A program made the translations under genes and the position numbers. From assembly GCF_030848805.1 (NCBI RefSeq), contig NC_092362.1, positions 3,844,001 to 3,908,000 on the forward strand: a DNA stretch of 64,000 nucleotides. The letters are read 5' to 3'. Positions 52,401-61,166 of the stretch are shown piece by piece (the first letter of the stretch is position 1; each line of letters begins with the position of its first letter). This stretch comes from Temnothorax longispinosus. Taxonomy: Eukaryota > Arthropoda > Insecta > Hymenoptera > Formicidae. The notes below the pieces were generated by a model. That model did not search any database. It saw nothing but the letters and a program-made list of their open reading frames with translations, and had not been told where the DNA came from.

Positions 52401-53762
52401 CCGAATAGCACAGTGAAAAATTGTGACAACCTTGCTTTTTAAAAGTTTTTTAAAAACAATAATCTCTTAGAACCAAACGCTCAATTTTAATAGTTTTCAA
52501 TAGCACGGAACGTGATCTCCAAAATTGTATGAATCCTAGGTCTTATATAACACGATTTTTAGTAACACGCAAATAATTAATTATGTTATTCGAGGGTTAT
52601 CTATAATTGTGCATATTGTATTAAATCACCAATTGCTTTCGTACAAAATCCTTACAGATAAGGACCAATATGCTCTTAAGGTTTAACGCAAATTAAAGAT
52701 ATACAGGATAGCTAGGAAAAGAGATAGAGTATGTCCATTTATATACAAGAAAATATTGTGTTTTTCTTTAATTTAAGAAGAGTAGGAATAAATATCACTT
52801 ATAATGCATATGATATTATAAGCCATCCCAAGTAGCAGGATGACGTCTAAAGACGTCTTAATGACGTTTTATTGACGTTAGAGACATCATTAAGACGTTA
52901 TTAATACGTCATTTGACGTCACTCTGCTACCTCTCTGGGATGAGATCTTCCATAGTTTATTGTCTGTAAATAGTTTTGTAAACATATGTATACGCGTGAT
53001 GTGTAAAAGCAAAATATCGTGAATTAATATCGTAATTAATTTCACGTCACTCTTAAAAGAGCAATAAGCGTTATGATGACATAATGATTTAATCTTTACA
53101 AGATATATATAGTTATTCAAGATATATTGAAGCCACGAAGTAGAATAGACTCACACTGGTAAACATATGAAGCAGGCTGAACAAAAAGCACACAGCGATT
53201 TTGACAAAGACGATTACGGAAAGCGGAAACCGGCAACCGGAAGGAAGGGTATCCTTCCGTATAGTAGGGTATAAAAGCGGTTTTATATTCACAAAAATAT
53301 CCGCCTGGCTGGATCGATGTCTCAGAATCGATAATACATATTAGAAACAAGGGACTATATTAATATCGAGAAGAAGCGATCGCGGGTATTTCGTTTGATC
53401 GATCATTTTGACGAATCTCGTTCGCAGTACATTTTCACGTTTTATGATTATGGCTCAAGTGTCTTTGATAATAGGGCAATTTCTTTTTCTTATAGTTAAA
53501 GAAAGATTTAAAATATTGAATCAATTACCGTGCAAGATGCTTCGTGAAGTTTTCCTAGTTTAGCTCGAATAAATGGCCTGAAAAATAATAAAATAAACCA
53601 CACTTATTTTAAGATAGATATAGACACGCTGCTGTTTTTTTTTTAAATAATAAAAAATTCTCTTTAATCAGCTGACCTTATATGACGCCAAAGGAACATC
53701 TGAACCGGAATAGGCAACGGATACTCCTGCGTTCCTCCATCCATAGATCGCCTTTTATCCAT
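29389..53762 (-). CDS. unc80: Protein unc-80 homologue, complete gene (NALCN channel complex subunit)
   Basis: Forty-eight coding exons join by GT-AG sites (one GC-AG) with continuous phase into about 3,540 residues; human UNC80 has about 3,258. Sequence matches UNC80 from the N-terminal PIPVQMFLWRH and ASLLHNR blocks, through FPWMKVLVQFANSFNFYCSH and YQVWPRMEEAAHLTFKVPPP, to PSTEWAADEMRPALTLILRR. UNC80 links UNC79 to the NALCN sodium leak channel and is needed for its surface expression and modulation. That channel sets resting potential and rhythmic activity in neurons, and in flies it affects circadian locomotion and anaesthetic response. The protein is mostly helical with disordered, phosphorylatable linkers and has no transmembrane segment I can see. 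Individual exons are given in the six block entries below. Start: ATG at 53762, just after a 5' UTR acceptor. Stop: 29389-29391. The gene appears intact. Confidence 0.95.
34712..38521 (-). CDS. unc80: unc80 exons 34-43: conserved C-terminal helical repeats (residues 2186-3128)
   Basis: Exons: 38248-38521, 37856-38160, 37317-37742, 37017-37235, 36785-36930, 36376-36688, 35842-36162, 35489-35759, 35213-35416 and 34712-35062. This is the best-conserved stretch. It includes GIMFKDLKQILRKEQCDASI, VAEDTQFCQILRESLDFF, LPSFPRKALEADLDLY, IHLFLNVLNGAVIIHSEDS, EEKPLKAIDFCYHDENE, EFRRPRDTLLNMVGDF and MRPALTLILRRLDKTFSKIH. Three introns here (87, 81 and 72 nt) are multiples of three with no in-frame stop, so retention would insert 29, 27 or 24 residues. 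The region resembles HEAT/ARM-like solenoids in being repetitive alpha-helix; that structural label is inference. Confidence 0.95.
38611..42589 (-). CDS. unc80: unc80 exons 25-33: mid-C region with FPWMKVLVQFANSF and WPRMEE blocks (residues 1295-2185)
   Basis: Exons: 42374-42589, 42107-42297, 41812-42077, 41437-41697, 40784-41270, 39921-40560, 39579-39759, 39334-39515 and 38611-38859. Diagnostic blocks: APVVSRACLILECAHLVHQC, GSQCPFALRLVACVLLLEV, AERKISFVLYEPDNE, FPWMKVLVQFANSFNFYCSH with Cys/His-rich FCHPFCHRRQMRASS, and RYQVWPRMEEAAHLTFKVPP. The acceptor of exon 27 is CAGCTAG rather than the nearer TTTCAG, because the latter would put a TAG in frame. The 63-nt intron between exons 31 and 32 has no in-frame stop. 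The intron before exon 33 holds a foldback repeat (38896-39287). Confidence 0.93.
38896..39287. mobile_element. Putative foldback repeat with CCCTG/CAGGG ends in an unc80 intron
   Basis: The left end CCCTGATGGAAAAATGTCTC and the right end (reverse complement) CCCTGGTGAACAAAATTCTC are imperfect inverted repeats. The interior is A/T-rich with many CAGATTTT/AAATCTGA motifs in both orientations. There is no coding capacity, and the target-site duplication is not clear. Confidence 0.5.
42670..45682 (-). CDS. unc80: unc80 exons 16-24: central domain (residues 656-1294)
   Basis: Exons: 45488-45682, 45278-45419, 44714-45094, 44141-44579, 43868-43991, 43594-43786, 43385-43526, 42990-43099 and 42670-42860. 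Conserved blocks include NCVIRVLRHLGCPHGCLDG, QTILTKLHRASSRQFSRFLR, ENISLYCDVRQLMTYVKEAH and GGIFRRVALSGILDSADR, then FEGMLRFSFLLETCQPGSVP. Exon 17 ends at a GC donor (CAG then GCAATG); with the next acceptor (TGTGTAG) it restores phase exactly. Exon 19 carries a Gly/Ser/Thr-rich tract of about 45 residues that is probably disordered. The exon 24 acceptor was placed at GATTAG because that alone keeps the frame. Confidence 0.9.
45888..50275 (-). CDS. unc80: unc80 exons 6-15: variable linker plus RCLF/ALQFFYYRLRR block (residues 221-655)
   Basis: Exons: 50202-50275, 50037-50120, 49887-49964, 49674-49819, 49314-49571, 48865-49044, 48613-48790, 48248-48393, 47292-47321 and 45888-46017. Most of this is low-conservation Ser/Glu/Lys-rich linker. 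The diagnostic part is exon 10 into 11, ATFLDVATLRCLFVPQWQEE followed by WALQFFYYRLRRINEE, which matches UNC80's FDVAVLRCLLQPHW region. Exon 14 is a proposed 30-nt microexon (CLINELTAGG) preceded by an excellent pyrimidine tract and followed by GTAAGT; it keeps frame whether included or skipped. Exon 12 uses the donor phase that keeps MADLKVFVETKLL in frame. Introns 13 and 14 hold palindromic repeats. Confidence 0.85.
46341..46378. repeat. Perfect 38-bp palindrome in an unc80 intron
   Basis: TAACACTTATGTTAGTACA is followed immediately by its exact reverse complement, with no spacer. The surrounding 1.3 kb (46018-47291, the intron between exons 14 and 15) has no other feature apart from AT-rich sequence. 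Confidence 0.95.
47322..48247 (-). other. unc80 intron between exons 13 and 14
   Basis: About 0.9 kb, AT-rich. It contains a short palindromic TACGTAA/TTACGTA cluster near 48093-48120 and nothing else I can name. Confidence 0.7.
50467..53762 (-). CDS. unc80: unc80 exons 1-5: conserved N-terminal domain (residues 1-220)
   Basis: Exons: 53677-53762, 53529-53577, 51006-51151, 50780-50927 and 50467-50698. An optional 21-nt microexon at 51623-51643 (EMKEACT, phase 0-0) could sit between exons 2 and 3. The start is MDKRRSMDGGTQEYPLP; the following FIRAKLGKLHEASC and RVLVQDLHNDLTPSLSEIL blocks match the most conserved N-terminal part of UNC80. Exon 4 encodes TTLLYILHWILLDSAEECAE and exon 5 begins LFVYLFAPLCNHLKD, both family hallmarks. 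Intron 2 is about 2.4 kb and contains several foldback elements. Confidence is high for the five exons and low for the microexon. Confidence 0.92.
51262..51321. repeat. 60-nt hairpin in unc80 intron 2
   Basis: The left arm TTGCAGAGACACTTTCTATT pairs with the right arm ending GGAAAGCGTCTCTGCAA, with one internal mismatch and a short loop. Its size is compatible with a small pre-miRNA-like stem, but it matches no miRNA family I know. Confidence 0.75.
51429..51574. mobile_element. 140-bp MITE with TAA target duplication (PIF/Harbinger-like)
   Basis: The element 51432-51571 starts GGCCCAGTTTCACAAATGTC and ends with its near-complement (GACATTTGTAGAACTGGGCC). It is flanked by TAA on both sides. 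About 35 bp of each end is inverted-repeat. A 3-bp TAA/TWA duplication is typical of PIF/Harbinger-derived MITEs. Confidence 0.8.
52822..52944. mobile_element. Small MITE rich in TGACGT motifs, unc80 intron 2
   Basis: Inverted ends (CATCCCAAGTAGCAGGATGA on the left, TCACTCTGCTACCTCTCTGG then GATG on the right) enclose about ten TGACGT/ACGTCA-like units in both orientations. There is no coding frame. Confidence 0.7.
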
Positions 53763-53776
53763 GATTGCTTCAAATG
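53763..53776 (-). other. unc80: unc80 5' UTR part of exon 1
   Basis: An acceptor TTTTAG precedes TAACATTTGAAGCAATC and then the start ATG. It pairs with an upstream noncoding exon whose donor (CTGCGAG then GTGAGA) ends that exon at 53884. Confidence 0.55.
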
Positions 53777-53884
53777 TTACTAAAACATTTTGAGATTGCG
53801 AATGAGATTGTGCAGCTTAATTAAACAAACATGATAATAATTAGTCCAATCGTGAGTGCTGCCATCGCAACCACGTGTCTCACC

Positions 53885-54903
53885 TCGCAGAACAGATCCT
53901 TCCAATTTTTCAACCGCTAATACGCCTATGTCTTGCACACACCCTCGGTAGACAACAACGCTCCATCAGCCAGAGTGGATCAATCCTCGATTAGAGAAAC
54001 GTCGGAATTGTACGCTCGCGAGAATCGAGAACCAAGATAAAACCGATCTTGTCTCCCACACAAAATTTACACACTTATCCCTGTCTTACGAGGGAAATTC
54101 ATTCTTCGCCGTAAAAAGGCGCAATTATCGCGCAATATTGTCGTCGCGCGTTGGACGCAGCCGCCGGAAAACGCCGACGCCGGGCATGACGTCGTCGAAG
54201 GGTAGCGCCGCACCGAGAGGAGAAAATGTCACGTGCCACTCGGCCTAGTAACACACTTCCGTCATTCCCTGTGGATATCCTGCGCGACGCGGGTATGCAC
54301 TCCGGCGCCGGAATAGCGTGTAACTGAAGGGACCTCGCGGTCTACGCGTCCACACGTCCTCGCGGGAAGGATGGTGAATGCGCGTGCGACTCTCGGAAAA
54401 TCCAATGCGCCGGTCGTTCCATCGATCAGCCCAGGAATCTGCTGCTGGACCACCCCGTACGGGAGGCGCGAGCCACCCCTTTGCAGCGCGCCACGTTGTG
54501 CTGCGTCGCGCCACGTTCCTATCAACCTATTTACCCACCTAGCCCATCTAGCCGTTTACTCGAGCAACGCCCGATATAACGATGGGCGAGGCCATCTTCC
54601 TGTGGAGCAATGACTGGCGAAGAACGCGTTATTTGCCTTCCGTTTCAGGGTGTGTACCGTTAGATTGTGATAGATTGATCCGGGAGACACCAACCGATAA
54701 TTTGCTTTTCACGTTAAGACAATGCAGCTTTTGCACCATTAAAGTTGGATTAAAGCTAAGCTGGAATATACGTTGGATTAAAGCTGAGATGAAATATACG
54801 ATAATATAAAAAAAAAATGAAGAGGATGTAAAAGATAAAAGACATTTAAATGAGATCGACTGATTTATTTTCAGATATACATATTGGAACTTAACTAACG
54901 AGT
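53885..54903. promoter_or_regulatory. GC-richer, CpG-containing block between unc80 and the next gene; likely unc80 promoter
   Basis: About 54100-54560 is visibly richer in G, C and CpG than its surroundings and lies just upstream of the unc80 5' exon. No gene is recognised here; open frames on both strands across it are Arg/Ala/Gly-rich and typical of GC-rich noncoding DNA. Confidence 0.4.
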
Positions 54904-57612
54904 CTACTTTGAAATCCTCTCCCACCGCCCGCTGTTGCTCCAATTCGTAACATCTACAGCATTCTTATGTGTGTCAAGACGCTCTTCGGCGAATCTTTTG
55001 TTGGAAAAATTCTCGACGTTCTTTAACGTCATATCCAACTCGAACACGATTTCCCGCGCACTCGTCATTACTTCACCTGTTTTCGGAGTCTCTTCAGGAT
55101 TCACCGGACTGATTTCTATACATATTTCTGTATTGTCATCTGTATCGCCACTTATTCTTCTCGCTTCTTCACTGATGATTCTACAAACGTCGCGCCATAA
55201 TTCTTTTTCGTTGGGATGAAGAACTTCGACAAACTCCCGAAAATTTTCCCAGTCCATGTCTCTACTGTTCTCGAGAATTTTACGATAAATTGACAACATT
55301 TCTGCCACCGTAAATTCATTGTTTTTTCCAACGATGTTTTTTAGCAACGCATCCTTGTAAATAATTTGTCGTATGATTTTATTTCTAGGATTATCTGCAG
55401 AAACGGTAGTCGTAGTCTCGTGATAAATCTTGACGGAATTCTTGGATCTATTCAGATTCTGGTTACGTAAATTTACAAAATTACCTTGCCTTTTAACCGA
55501 ACAATCTTTACCTTCTGATAAGTCAGACAATTTAGTTGGAACACAATCATCCGCGCAAATATTTCTTATCTCATTGTCTGTCCTATTGGAATGAGCAAAT
55601 GCGGCGTCCGCGGATTTAGAATGCGGTAACTTTTTGCCATTTAGCATGTTGTTTATTAAATATTTTTTGTAAAAACATGTCGAATTCTTATCCGATACAA
55701 TTGTTTTGATTAAATGACAAATTTTTCTTCGTGTTTCTGGCGATAATCGAACTAAAATATTTGACTCATGTGTATATAGCTCGCCTATTGATTCTTTTGC
55801 ATTACCGGAATGTCTGTCTTTCGCAATTTGAGCTCTGACATGTCGAGCGATATCTAGAGAGGGTCTTGATGAAACTAATTGGCGACCTCGAGGAACGTCT
55901 TCGTCGTCTATATTATTTATCTCATATTTCCTATTTAGAGATCCGTACATCAAATTCTCAACGGATGACGAGCTAAAGATAGTAGCTTCACTTTCTCTTC
56001 TTTGCTCCTGGAGAGCACAATCTTCAAGAGAATCCTTCTCCATGTGATTAGACCAGCTATCCGTTTTCGTCTTTTCTACCGCGTGAGAATATCGCGAAAC
56101 ATTTGCAGGGAAGCTAACGTTCTCTCTGCTATTGTCTATTCTCGGCATTGGTAGGTAACGGTAATCGTCCAAAGCTATTCGGGGCAAATGTCCCGATTCG
56201 TCGAACAACCAAAATCCCGCGTCGCGTTGCGAATAATCCTCTCGACTGCCATACAAGACGGAACTCCGTCCGTCTCTCGCGTCGTCCGGGCGAGTACAGC
56301 GTTTTTCTTGCAATTTCGAAAGAAGTTCGTTCTCTTTCTCATCTAACCCCGTAAATTGACCACGTGCCAAATATTTTACCGTGTCGACAACCGGATAAAT
56401 ATCGCCGCGTTTGTCGAGCGGTTGTTGCGAAGCTTGGATATCTTGCGCGATATTAGAACGTCGATTTCTTGCCAACGAATCATCGATTTGCGACTTAGGT
56501 TCATATAAAATTTCCCTCACGACTTCTTCCCTGTCGATACTGGCGTAGGCTTTTATCGCATTTGAAGATTCACACTTACCAGGATTATTTCGTTCAGCAC
56601 TATTGCATTCGTATCTTTTATTCTTTCTCTCTATTTCCAAATCCGTAATATATAATCTTTTAATAGTATTATTATCGGGATAAAGTTTATTTTTAATTGT
56701 GGGATTAATACTGGCTTTCGTAACAGATGTATTATTAGCTTCATTTGATCTTTCAACACATTTCTTAATTACGAAAGAATGTTCTTTAGTTGGCAATAAC
56801 TCAATTTCGCTCAATTTGTCTGTATATTCAGTTTGATTGTTCACTTTAGAGTCATTGATTCTTGATTGCACATTATTTATTAAATTTGGAGAACTTATTA
56901 AAATTTCTGATTTCTCATTATTCTGATTATTATTAATACAATCGCGTTCGGCAGCTGTAGCTTCATCATTGAGTCTGGTTTTTGTCCTATTTCTTTTAAG
57001 TTTTTTGATAGTAGGATGCGATTCTAGTATGCAACTGATTACCCCGCAATGTTCACATCTGTGCAAAGAGGAATCGTTTGAAAGGAGATCCTCTAATTTC
57101 TTATGACGCTGAGCTAACAAACATTGTAACGCTCGCAAAATCTCGTTACAGCAATTATTAGTCAGCAAGGAAACTCGAGAATCAGAGTCTGTAATAAAGT
57201 CGAGGATTTTATAAATCGCTCCTAGCTCGATGAAAGGTGCAACTGATGCATTATTCGTGTCGTTACATATTTGAGAATGTATATCTTCCTTATTTACTTT
57301 ATCCTTCGTTCGATTGTGTGATTCTTTCTTATTTCCGTGTAATGTAGAAATCGGCTTATCCGACTTGAAAGAGCGCGGTGAATAATCGTGACGGGTAAGC
57401 GGTGAAGATGTGATTTCCGATCTTTCAGCGTTTCTGTATGTATCCTTTTTGTTTTCATTTTCATCGAACGAAAGACAGAAATCTAGTTTACTTTCTCGCT
57501 CACTTATGGTACTTAAAGTTCTCGTCGAAGGTACTATTGTAGTATTCGAAAATGTGGCTTGGGATGTGACCGATGGAACTATCATTACTTTCCATAAATC
57601 ATTGTAATCCAT
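54904..57612 (-). CDS. Uncharacterised protein, about 902 aa, single large exon (probably the 3' terminal exon)
   Basis: One uninterrupted frame of 902 codons from the ATG at 57612; I do not recognise the family. The protein is polar and rich in Asn, Ser, Glu, Arg and Lys. The N-terminal half looks disordered except for a helical block at about residues 125-180 (FIELGAIYKILDFI, then NEILRALQCLLAQRHKKLEDLL). A CEHCGVISC cysteine cluster follows at about 186-194. Two helical C-terminal blocks follow (SPETRRKICHLIKTIVSDKN; and TVAEMLSIYRKILENS then WENFREFVEVLHPNEKELWR). The same frame stays open upstream to an acceptor-like CGCTAG at about 57687 (reading NIEENASS, then FCDCCIS), so a further 5' exon and an earlier start are likely. 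The length without stops makes coding function near certain; the function is unknown. Confidence 0.8.
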   Translation of the reverse strand: MDYNDLWKVMIVPSVTSQATFSNTTIVPSTRTLSTISERESKLDFCLSFDENENKKDTYRNAERSEITSSPLTRHDYSPRSFKSDKPISTLHGNKKESHNRTKDKVNKEDIHSQICNDTNNASVAPFIELGAIYKILDFITDSDSRVSLLTNNCCNEILRALQCLLAQRHKKLEDLLSNDSSLHRCEHCGVISCILESHPTIKKLKRNRTKTRLNDEATAAERDCINNNQNNEKSEILISSPNLINNVQSRINDSKVNNQTEYTDKLSEIELLPTKEHSFVIKKCVERSNEANNTSVTKASINPTIKNKLYPDNNTIKRLYITDLEIERKNKRYECNSAERNNPGKCESSNAIKAYASIDREEVVREILYEPKSQIDDSLARNRRSNIAQDIQASQQPLDKRGDIYPVVDTVKYLARGQFTGLDEKENELLSKLQEKRCTRPDDARDGRSSVLYGSREDYSQRDAGFWLFDESGHLPRIALDDYRYLPMPRIDNSRENVSFPANVSRYSHAVEKTKTDSWSNHMEKDSLEDCALQEQRRESEATIFSSSSVENLMYGSLNRKYEINNIDDEDVPRGRQLVSSRPSLDIARHVRAQIAKDRHSGNAKESIGELYTHESNILVRLSPETRRKICHLIKTIVSDKNSTCFYKKYLINNMLNGKKLPHSKSADAAFAHSNRTDNEIRNICADDCVPTKLSDLSEGKDCSVKRQGNFVNLRNQNLNRSKNSVKIYHETTTTVSADNPRNKIIRQIIYKDALLKNIVGKNNEFTVAEMLSIYRKILENSRDMDWENFREFVEVLHPNEKELWRDVCRIISEEARRISGDTDDNTEICIEISPVNPEETPKTGEVMTSAREIVFELDMTLKNVENFSNKRFAEERLDTHKNAVDVTNWSNSGRWERISK

Positions 57613-57689
57613 ATTCAATGATATGCAGCAGTCGCAGAAAGAACTTTTCGATGACGCATTTTCTTCTATATTGATTTTTCTAGCGGAAG

Positions 57690-58560
57690 ATGAACATTAT
57701 TATTTACATGTTCAAGATTACATTTTTGATAAATAACTATTAAATGCATTATTATGTGAAGTTTGACAAGTAGTTTTGTTACCAATTATGCTGTATATTT
57801 ATTCATCGAAATGAGTCATAAAAAATGATGCCATCTTCTATTGTAATCAAATTTGGATTATTAATGTTCGGTATTATATTACAAGATAGTCTTATCGAAG
57901 TTGTATACAGTTACATAACATACATAGGTTATAAATAAAATTTGATAAGATTAACATGAAATTTGCCATTTAAATGTTTTGCTCATAAATTCCGCATGGC
58001 TTTATGATGATCACTGATGTCTGACAGCATCATAAATCTGTCATATAAATATACAGTAGACAGAATACAAATAAATTAAACATATGAATACAATAACTAT
58101 TTATTTAATGCACATACAAAATTTAATGATGTCTGATAGCATCATTATATAAATATACAGTAGACAGAATACAAATAAATTAAACATATGAATACAATAA
58201 CTATTTATGCAATGCACATACAAAATTTAATATAATTATCTCAAGTTTTAACATTAAGTTAAATCTTTGTACATAACATTTTTGTATTTCTCCATTATTG
58301 ATGGTAATTTAAAACATAAAGATATTACAGAAAATCTCGTGCTTTATTAATTGTAAATTATTTTGCAGAAATATTTATTAGCATCACCCTCTATACAATG
58401 AACAAAGCACCATCTACGCGGGAAAAAGCGTCGCATTGTGAATAATCGCAATCGTGATCAACATCGAGTCTAGCTCGCGAAAATATAACAAGTGACTGTT
58501 TAGCATATCCCATCAGAACATTCAGAACCGGCGCGGTGGAAGAGGTTGCCTTTTGCGAGA
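57690..58560. promoter_or_regulatory. Intergenic region between two divergent uncharacterised genes
   Basis: About 0.9 kb, AT-rich. It contains a two-copy imperfect tandem repeat (58016-58230). It may serve both genes as a shared promoter, and may also hold a 5' exon of the 902-aa gene. Confidence 0.4.
58016..58230. repeat. Two-copy tandem duplication (about 104-112 bp units)
   Basis: GATGTCTGACAGCATCAT at 58016 and GATGTCTGATAGCATCAT at 58128 begin two copies that continue through ATATACAGTAGACAGAATAC and ATACAATAACTATTTAT. Copy 2 lacks eight bases (AAATCTGT). High identity suggests a recent event. Confidence 0.93.
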
Positions 58561-60421
58561 ATGCCTCAAATCATGGCAGAGGCATTCGCGAGAGGACTGC
58601 TAGACAAGATAATGATAGAAGTTCTGGACGTTATAGATCGCGATGCAGAGGATGGTAAGGTGCAAGCTCGTCTGTACTTCTCGCGAATGTAACGGCGGAT
58701 TGAATAATGAATAGAGACGTTGTTGTATGCGTATACGATGTTGTTCATTGATAAACGCCATTTCACGATGCCGTTTCGCAACAGCATCATTGCGATTGAC
58801 ATGTATTTCGCCAAGATAACGCGCAGACGCGTATAATTATCCCTATTAGAAGCTAATAATGTATACGTGATAAACACTGTTATTAGGAAAATCCTGGGAA
58901 CAACACGTCAATGAGGAAACAGGCGGAATATCGGAATATGCTCATTCGGAATATGTATACGGTAGACAACAAGCAAACGAACGTACGCACGTGAATTACA
59001 GCAAGGATGAAGAGATAGACTTGATCGCAAAGATAGTGCGCGATTTGCGCGACATACGGATCGGAGATTCGCGCTATGTACTTCCGCCTTCATTGTTAGC
59101 GTTGGAAAAACAGGTAATTGGATGTAGCTATAGTAACACCGACTTTCCAAGACGTAATTATTCTATTATAATCAATTACATAAAGATTATAGTTATTTAA
59201 GGAAAGAGAAAGGGAGAGAGGGAGGGAAGGTAATAAAAATACAAAAAATTTCAAAGAATAAAATTTTTAATAAGTCGAATAATACAATATCAAATTGTTT
59301 TTTTACATATACTATTTTTTTTAAGTCGTCAAGATAATTTATTTCTAAAAGAAGGTTATTGCGCTAGCTTCAGTAGTTCTATGATCAAGTAAAATTGCAA
59401 TCGTACCTTTTTTGATATTAAAATATTAAAGAAATGTACTTGTTTAATTTTGAATTTTATAAGAAATTAAGTTAAAGTTAACATTGAATTTTGTATGTGT
59501 TTATTTCATCACAGTCGGCTCTAGCTTATATGTGAGCCGTATAACTGCAATTGCAGAGCACTCACGTGCGACAGGTCTCGCAACACATTCACGGTTGACT
59601 CTAGTGCCGCATTTGTATCATATTAATTCCACACGCAACTACACCTTGCGTGTTAGGATAAGAGGGTTTACTCACGCTTGTCCTCGCTTGAACAGGTGAA
59701 ATGCACCGCATGCAACGACGACGCGCCGCTCACGAATCCGACAACCGACGTTGCCGAAACTCAGCGCACGACCCGAGGTCAAGGTGACACACACCAGATT
59801 GTACACGCGGCGATCTTCGAGCCACCGACCGAACTGACGGAGTCGGTGAAGATGGTACGGAAGAAGAAAGAAGGCGAAGTGGCCAACGAGGCTACCAACG
59901 TGTCCGTCGGTCTGTTACAGCAGCTGATCGAAGATCTGGAGAACAAGGCGATCTCAGCCTGCTCCGAAGACGATGCTCCTTTAGAGTCGATCAGCAAGGA
60001 ACACGTTGCCGTTTGCGAGGAGAAGGAAGAGCAATTCATTAGGACTATCGAGAGCAATCCTGGTGACACACACGAGATGACAATGAAGACTCTTCGAGGT
60101 AGCGAATCAATCGGCCGCTTCCGCATCATTGAACTGAAGCACGACGAAGAACTGAGGTCTCACTCGAGTCACCACGTGGCGTCCACCTCGAGGGAAGTCG
60201 CCCTCGAAGAAGTTCAGATTGAGAAACGCGGGTCAAACTCGTTATCGTCGTTGAAACCGTCGCGCGACGACGGCATCACGACCGCAGATCAGATACTACC
60301 CATCAACGACGCGGAGAAGCGAAAAACGTTCAACGAAGCGACAGCGAAGAAGAAGAAGAGAGGCTTTGGCAGCCGATTGAGGAAACTCTTCCGCGCCGCC
60401 TTCGGTCGCCGAAAGAATTGA
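58561..60421 (+). CDS. Uncharacterised protein, 348 aa, three exons
   Basis: Exons 58561-58654, 58887-59113 and 59696-60421 join with consistent phase (GTAAGG/ATTAG; GTAATT/GAACAG). I do not recognise the family. The N-terminus is helical (AEAFARGLLDKIMIEVLDVI). A second helical block (DEEIDLIAKIVRDLRDIRIG) is followed by LPPSLLALEKQ and a CTACN pair. The large last exon is acidic and polar with a helix (VGLLQQLIEDLENKAI). It ends in a strongly basic, possibly membrane-binding or nuclear-localising tail (KKKKRGFGSRLRKLFRAAFG). The start is the first in-frame ATG after a stop; a second ATG four codons later has a comparable context. A polyadenylation signal AATAAA lies at 60558-60563. The gene is divergent from the 902-aa gene. 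Confidence 0.75.
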
Positions 60422-61166
60422 TGCTGTGAGTTCCAGAAGGAATGCTATCTCGCAATATATATGTTAAACGACGACGATTCCCGTTCGCTCATGCAGCAGC
60501 TTTTTAGTCATGTATTTTTTAGACAGAAACCATGTCCACGAATATACAGCGAGTAAAAATAAACTGGCCGCGGGCGATCCCCGCAACTTCAGCATTCAAT
60601 ACAATTTCGGTGCGACGCGTGAATCAGACTCTCTATATACATTCCTAGATAGTATTCGCAAGCGTTGTACACAAACCCGCAAAATTCTGTAAAATATATA
60701 ACGTCTGATGATCTCACACAATTCGTCTCACGTTCTTGACAACGGTTAGCTTAAGCGATTTAGTTTAGAAATCGATAGCCGTATAGAAGCTGACTCGCGG
60801 CGCCGAAGGCCGAGAGTATATTTTTGCCCGATGCGTCTATCGGCCGCTGCAGATCTGGCAATCTGACATAGGAATGTCGTTGTCGACGTCGACGTCGAAA
60901 CCCCATTTTACCGCGGCAGGAAGAGACATTCGCCGACTCTCGCCTCCTCGTCGCTTCTCGAACTGTTTTTGGCGCGCGGCGTTGCCATGCCCCGTCGTCA
61001 TCGGTCCGGACCGAGACTCCTCTCGCAGATCTGGATCTCAGCATCATTCGAGGGTGTCCTCGTAGCGCCATCTGCAAAAATAAAATGAGTAAATTTGGTA
61101 ACACCGGGTACCACTTCTGGTTCAGGCTCCGTTCGGTCAACATCCACTGGTACCAGACGATCGACA
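60422..61166. other. 3' UTR of the 348-aa gene and presumed Mlc1 promoter/5' UTR
   Basis: The AATAAA at 60558-60563 probably ends the upstream transcript. The following 600 bp, including a CpG-containing stretch at 60.87-61.05 kb, lead to the Mlc1 start codon. Reverse-strand frames here show no codon structure. Confidence 0.5.

Noticed and set aside
52137..52442. 101-codon + strand frame within unc80 intron 2
   Set aside because: No recognisable domain, no consistent splice sites, and it lies in a gene intron on the other strand. Probably chance in a slightly GC-richer patch.
53130..53350. TATAAAAG motif and nearby inverted GGAAGG/CCTTCC in unc80 intron 2
   Set aside because: No transcript, start or gene to attach it to; short motifs of this kind occur by chance.
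54245..54613. Arg/Ala/Gly-rich frames on both strands near 54.4 kb
   Set aside because: Open because of high GC content; overlapping frames on both strands and position upstream of unc80 point to promoter DNA.
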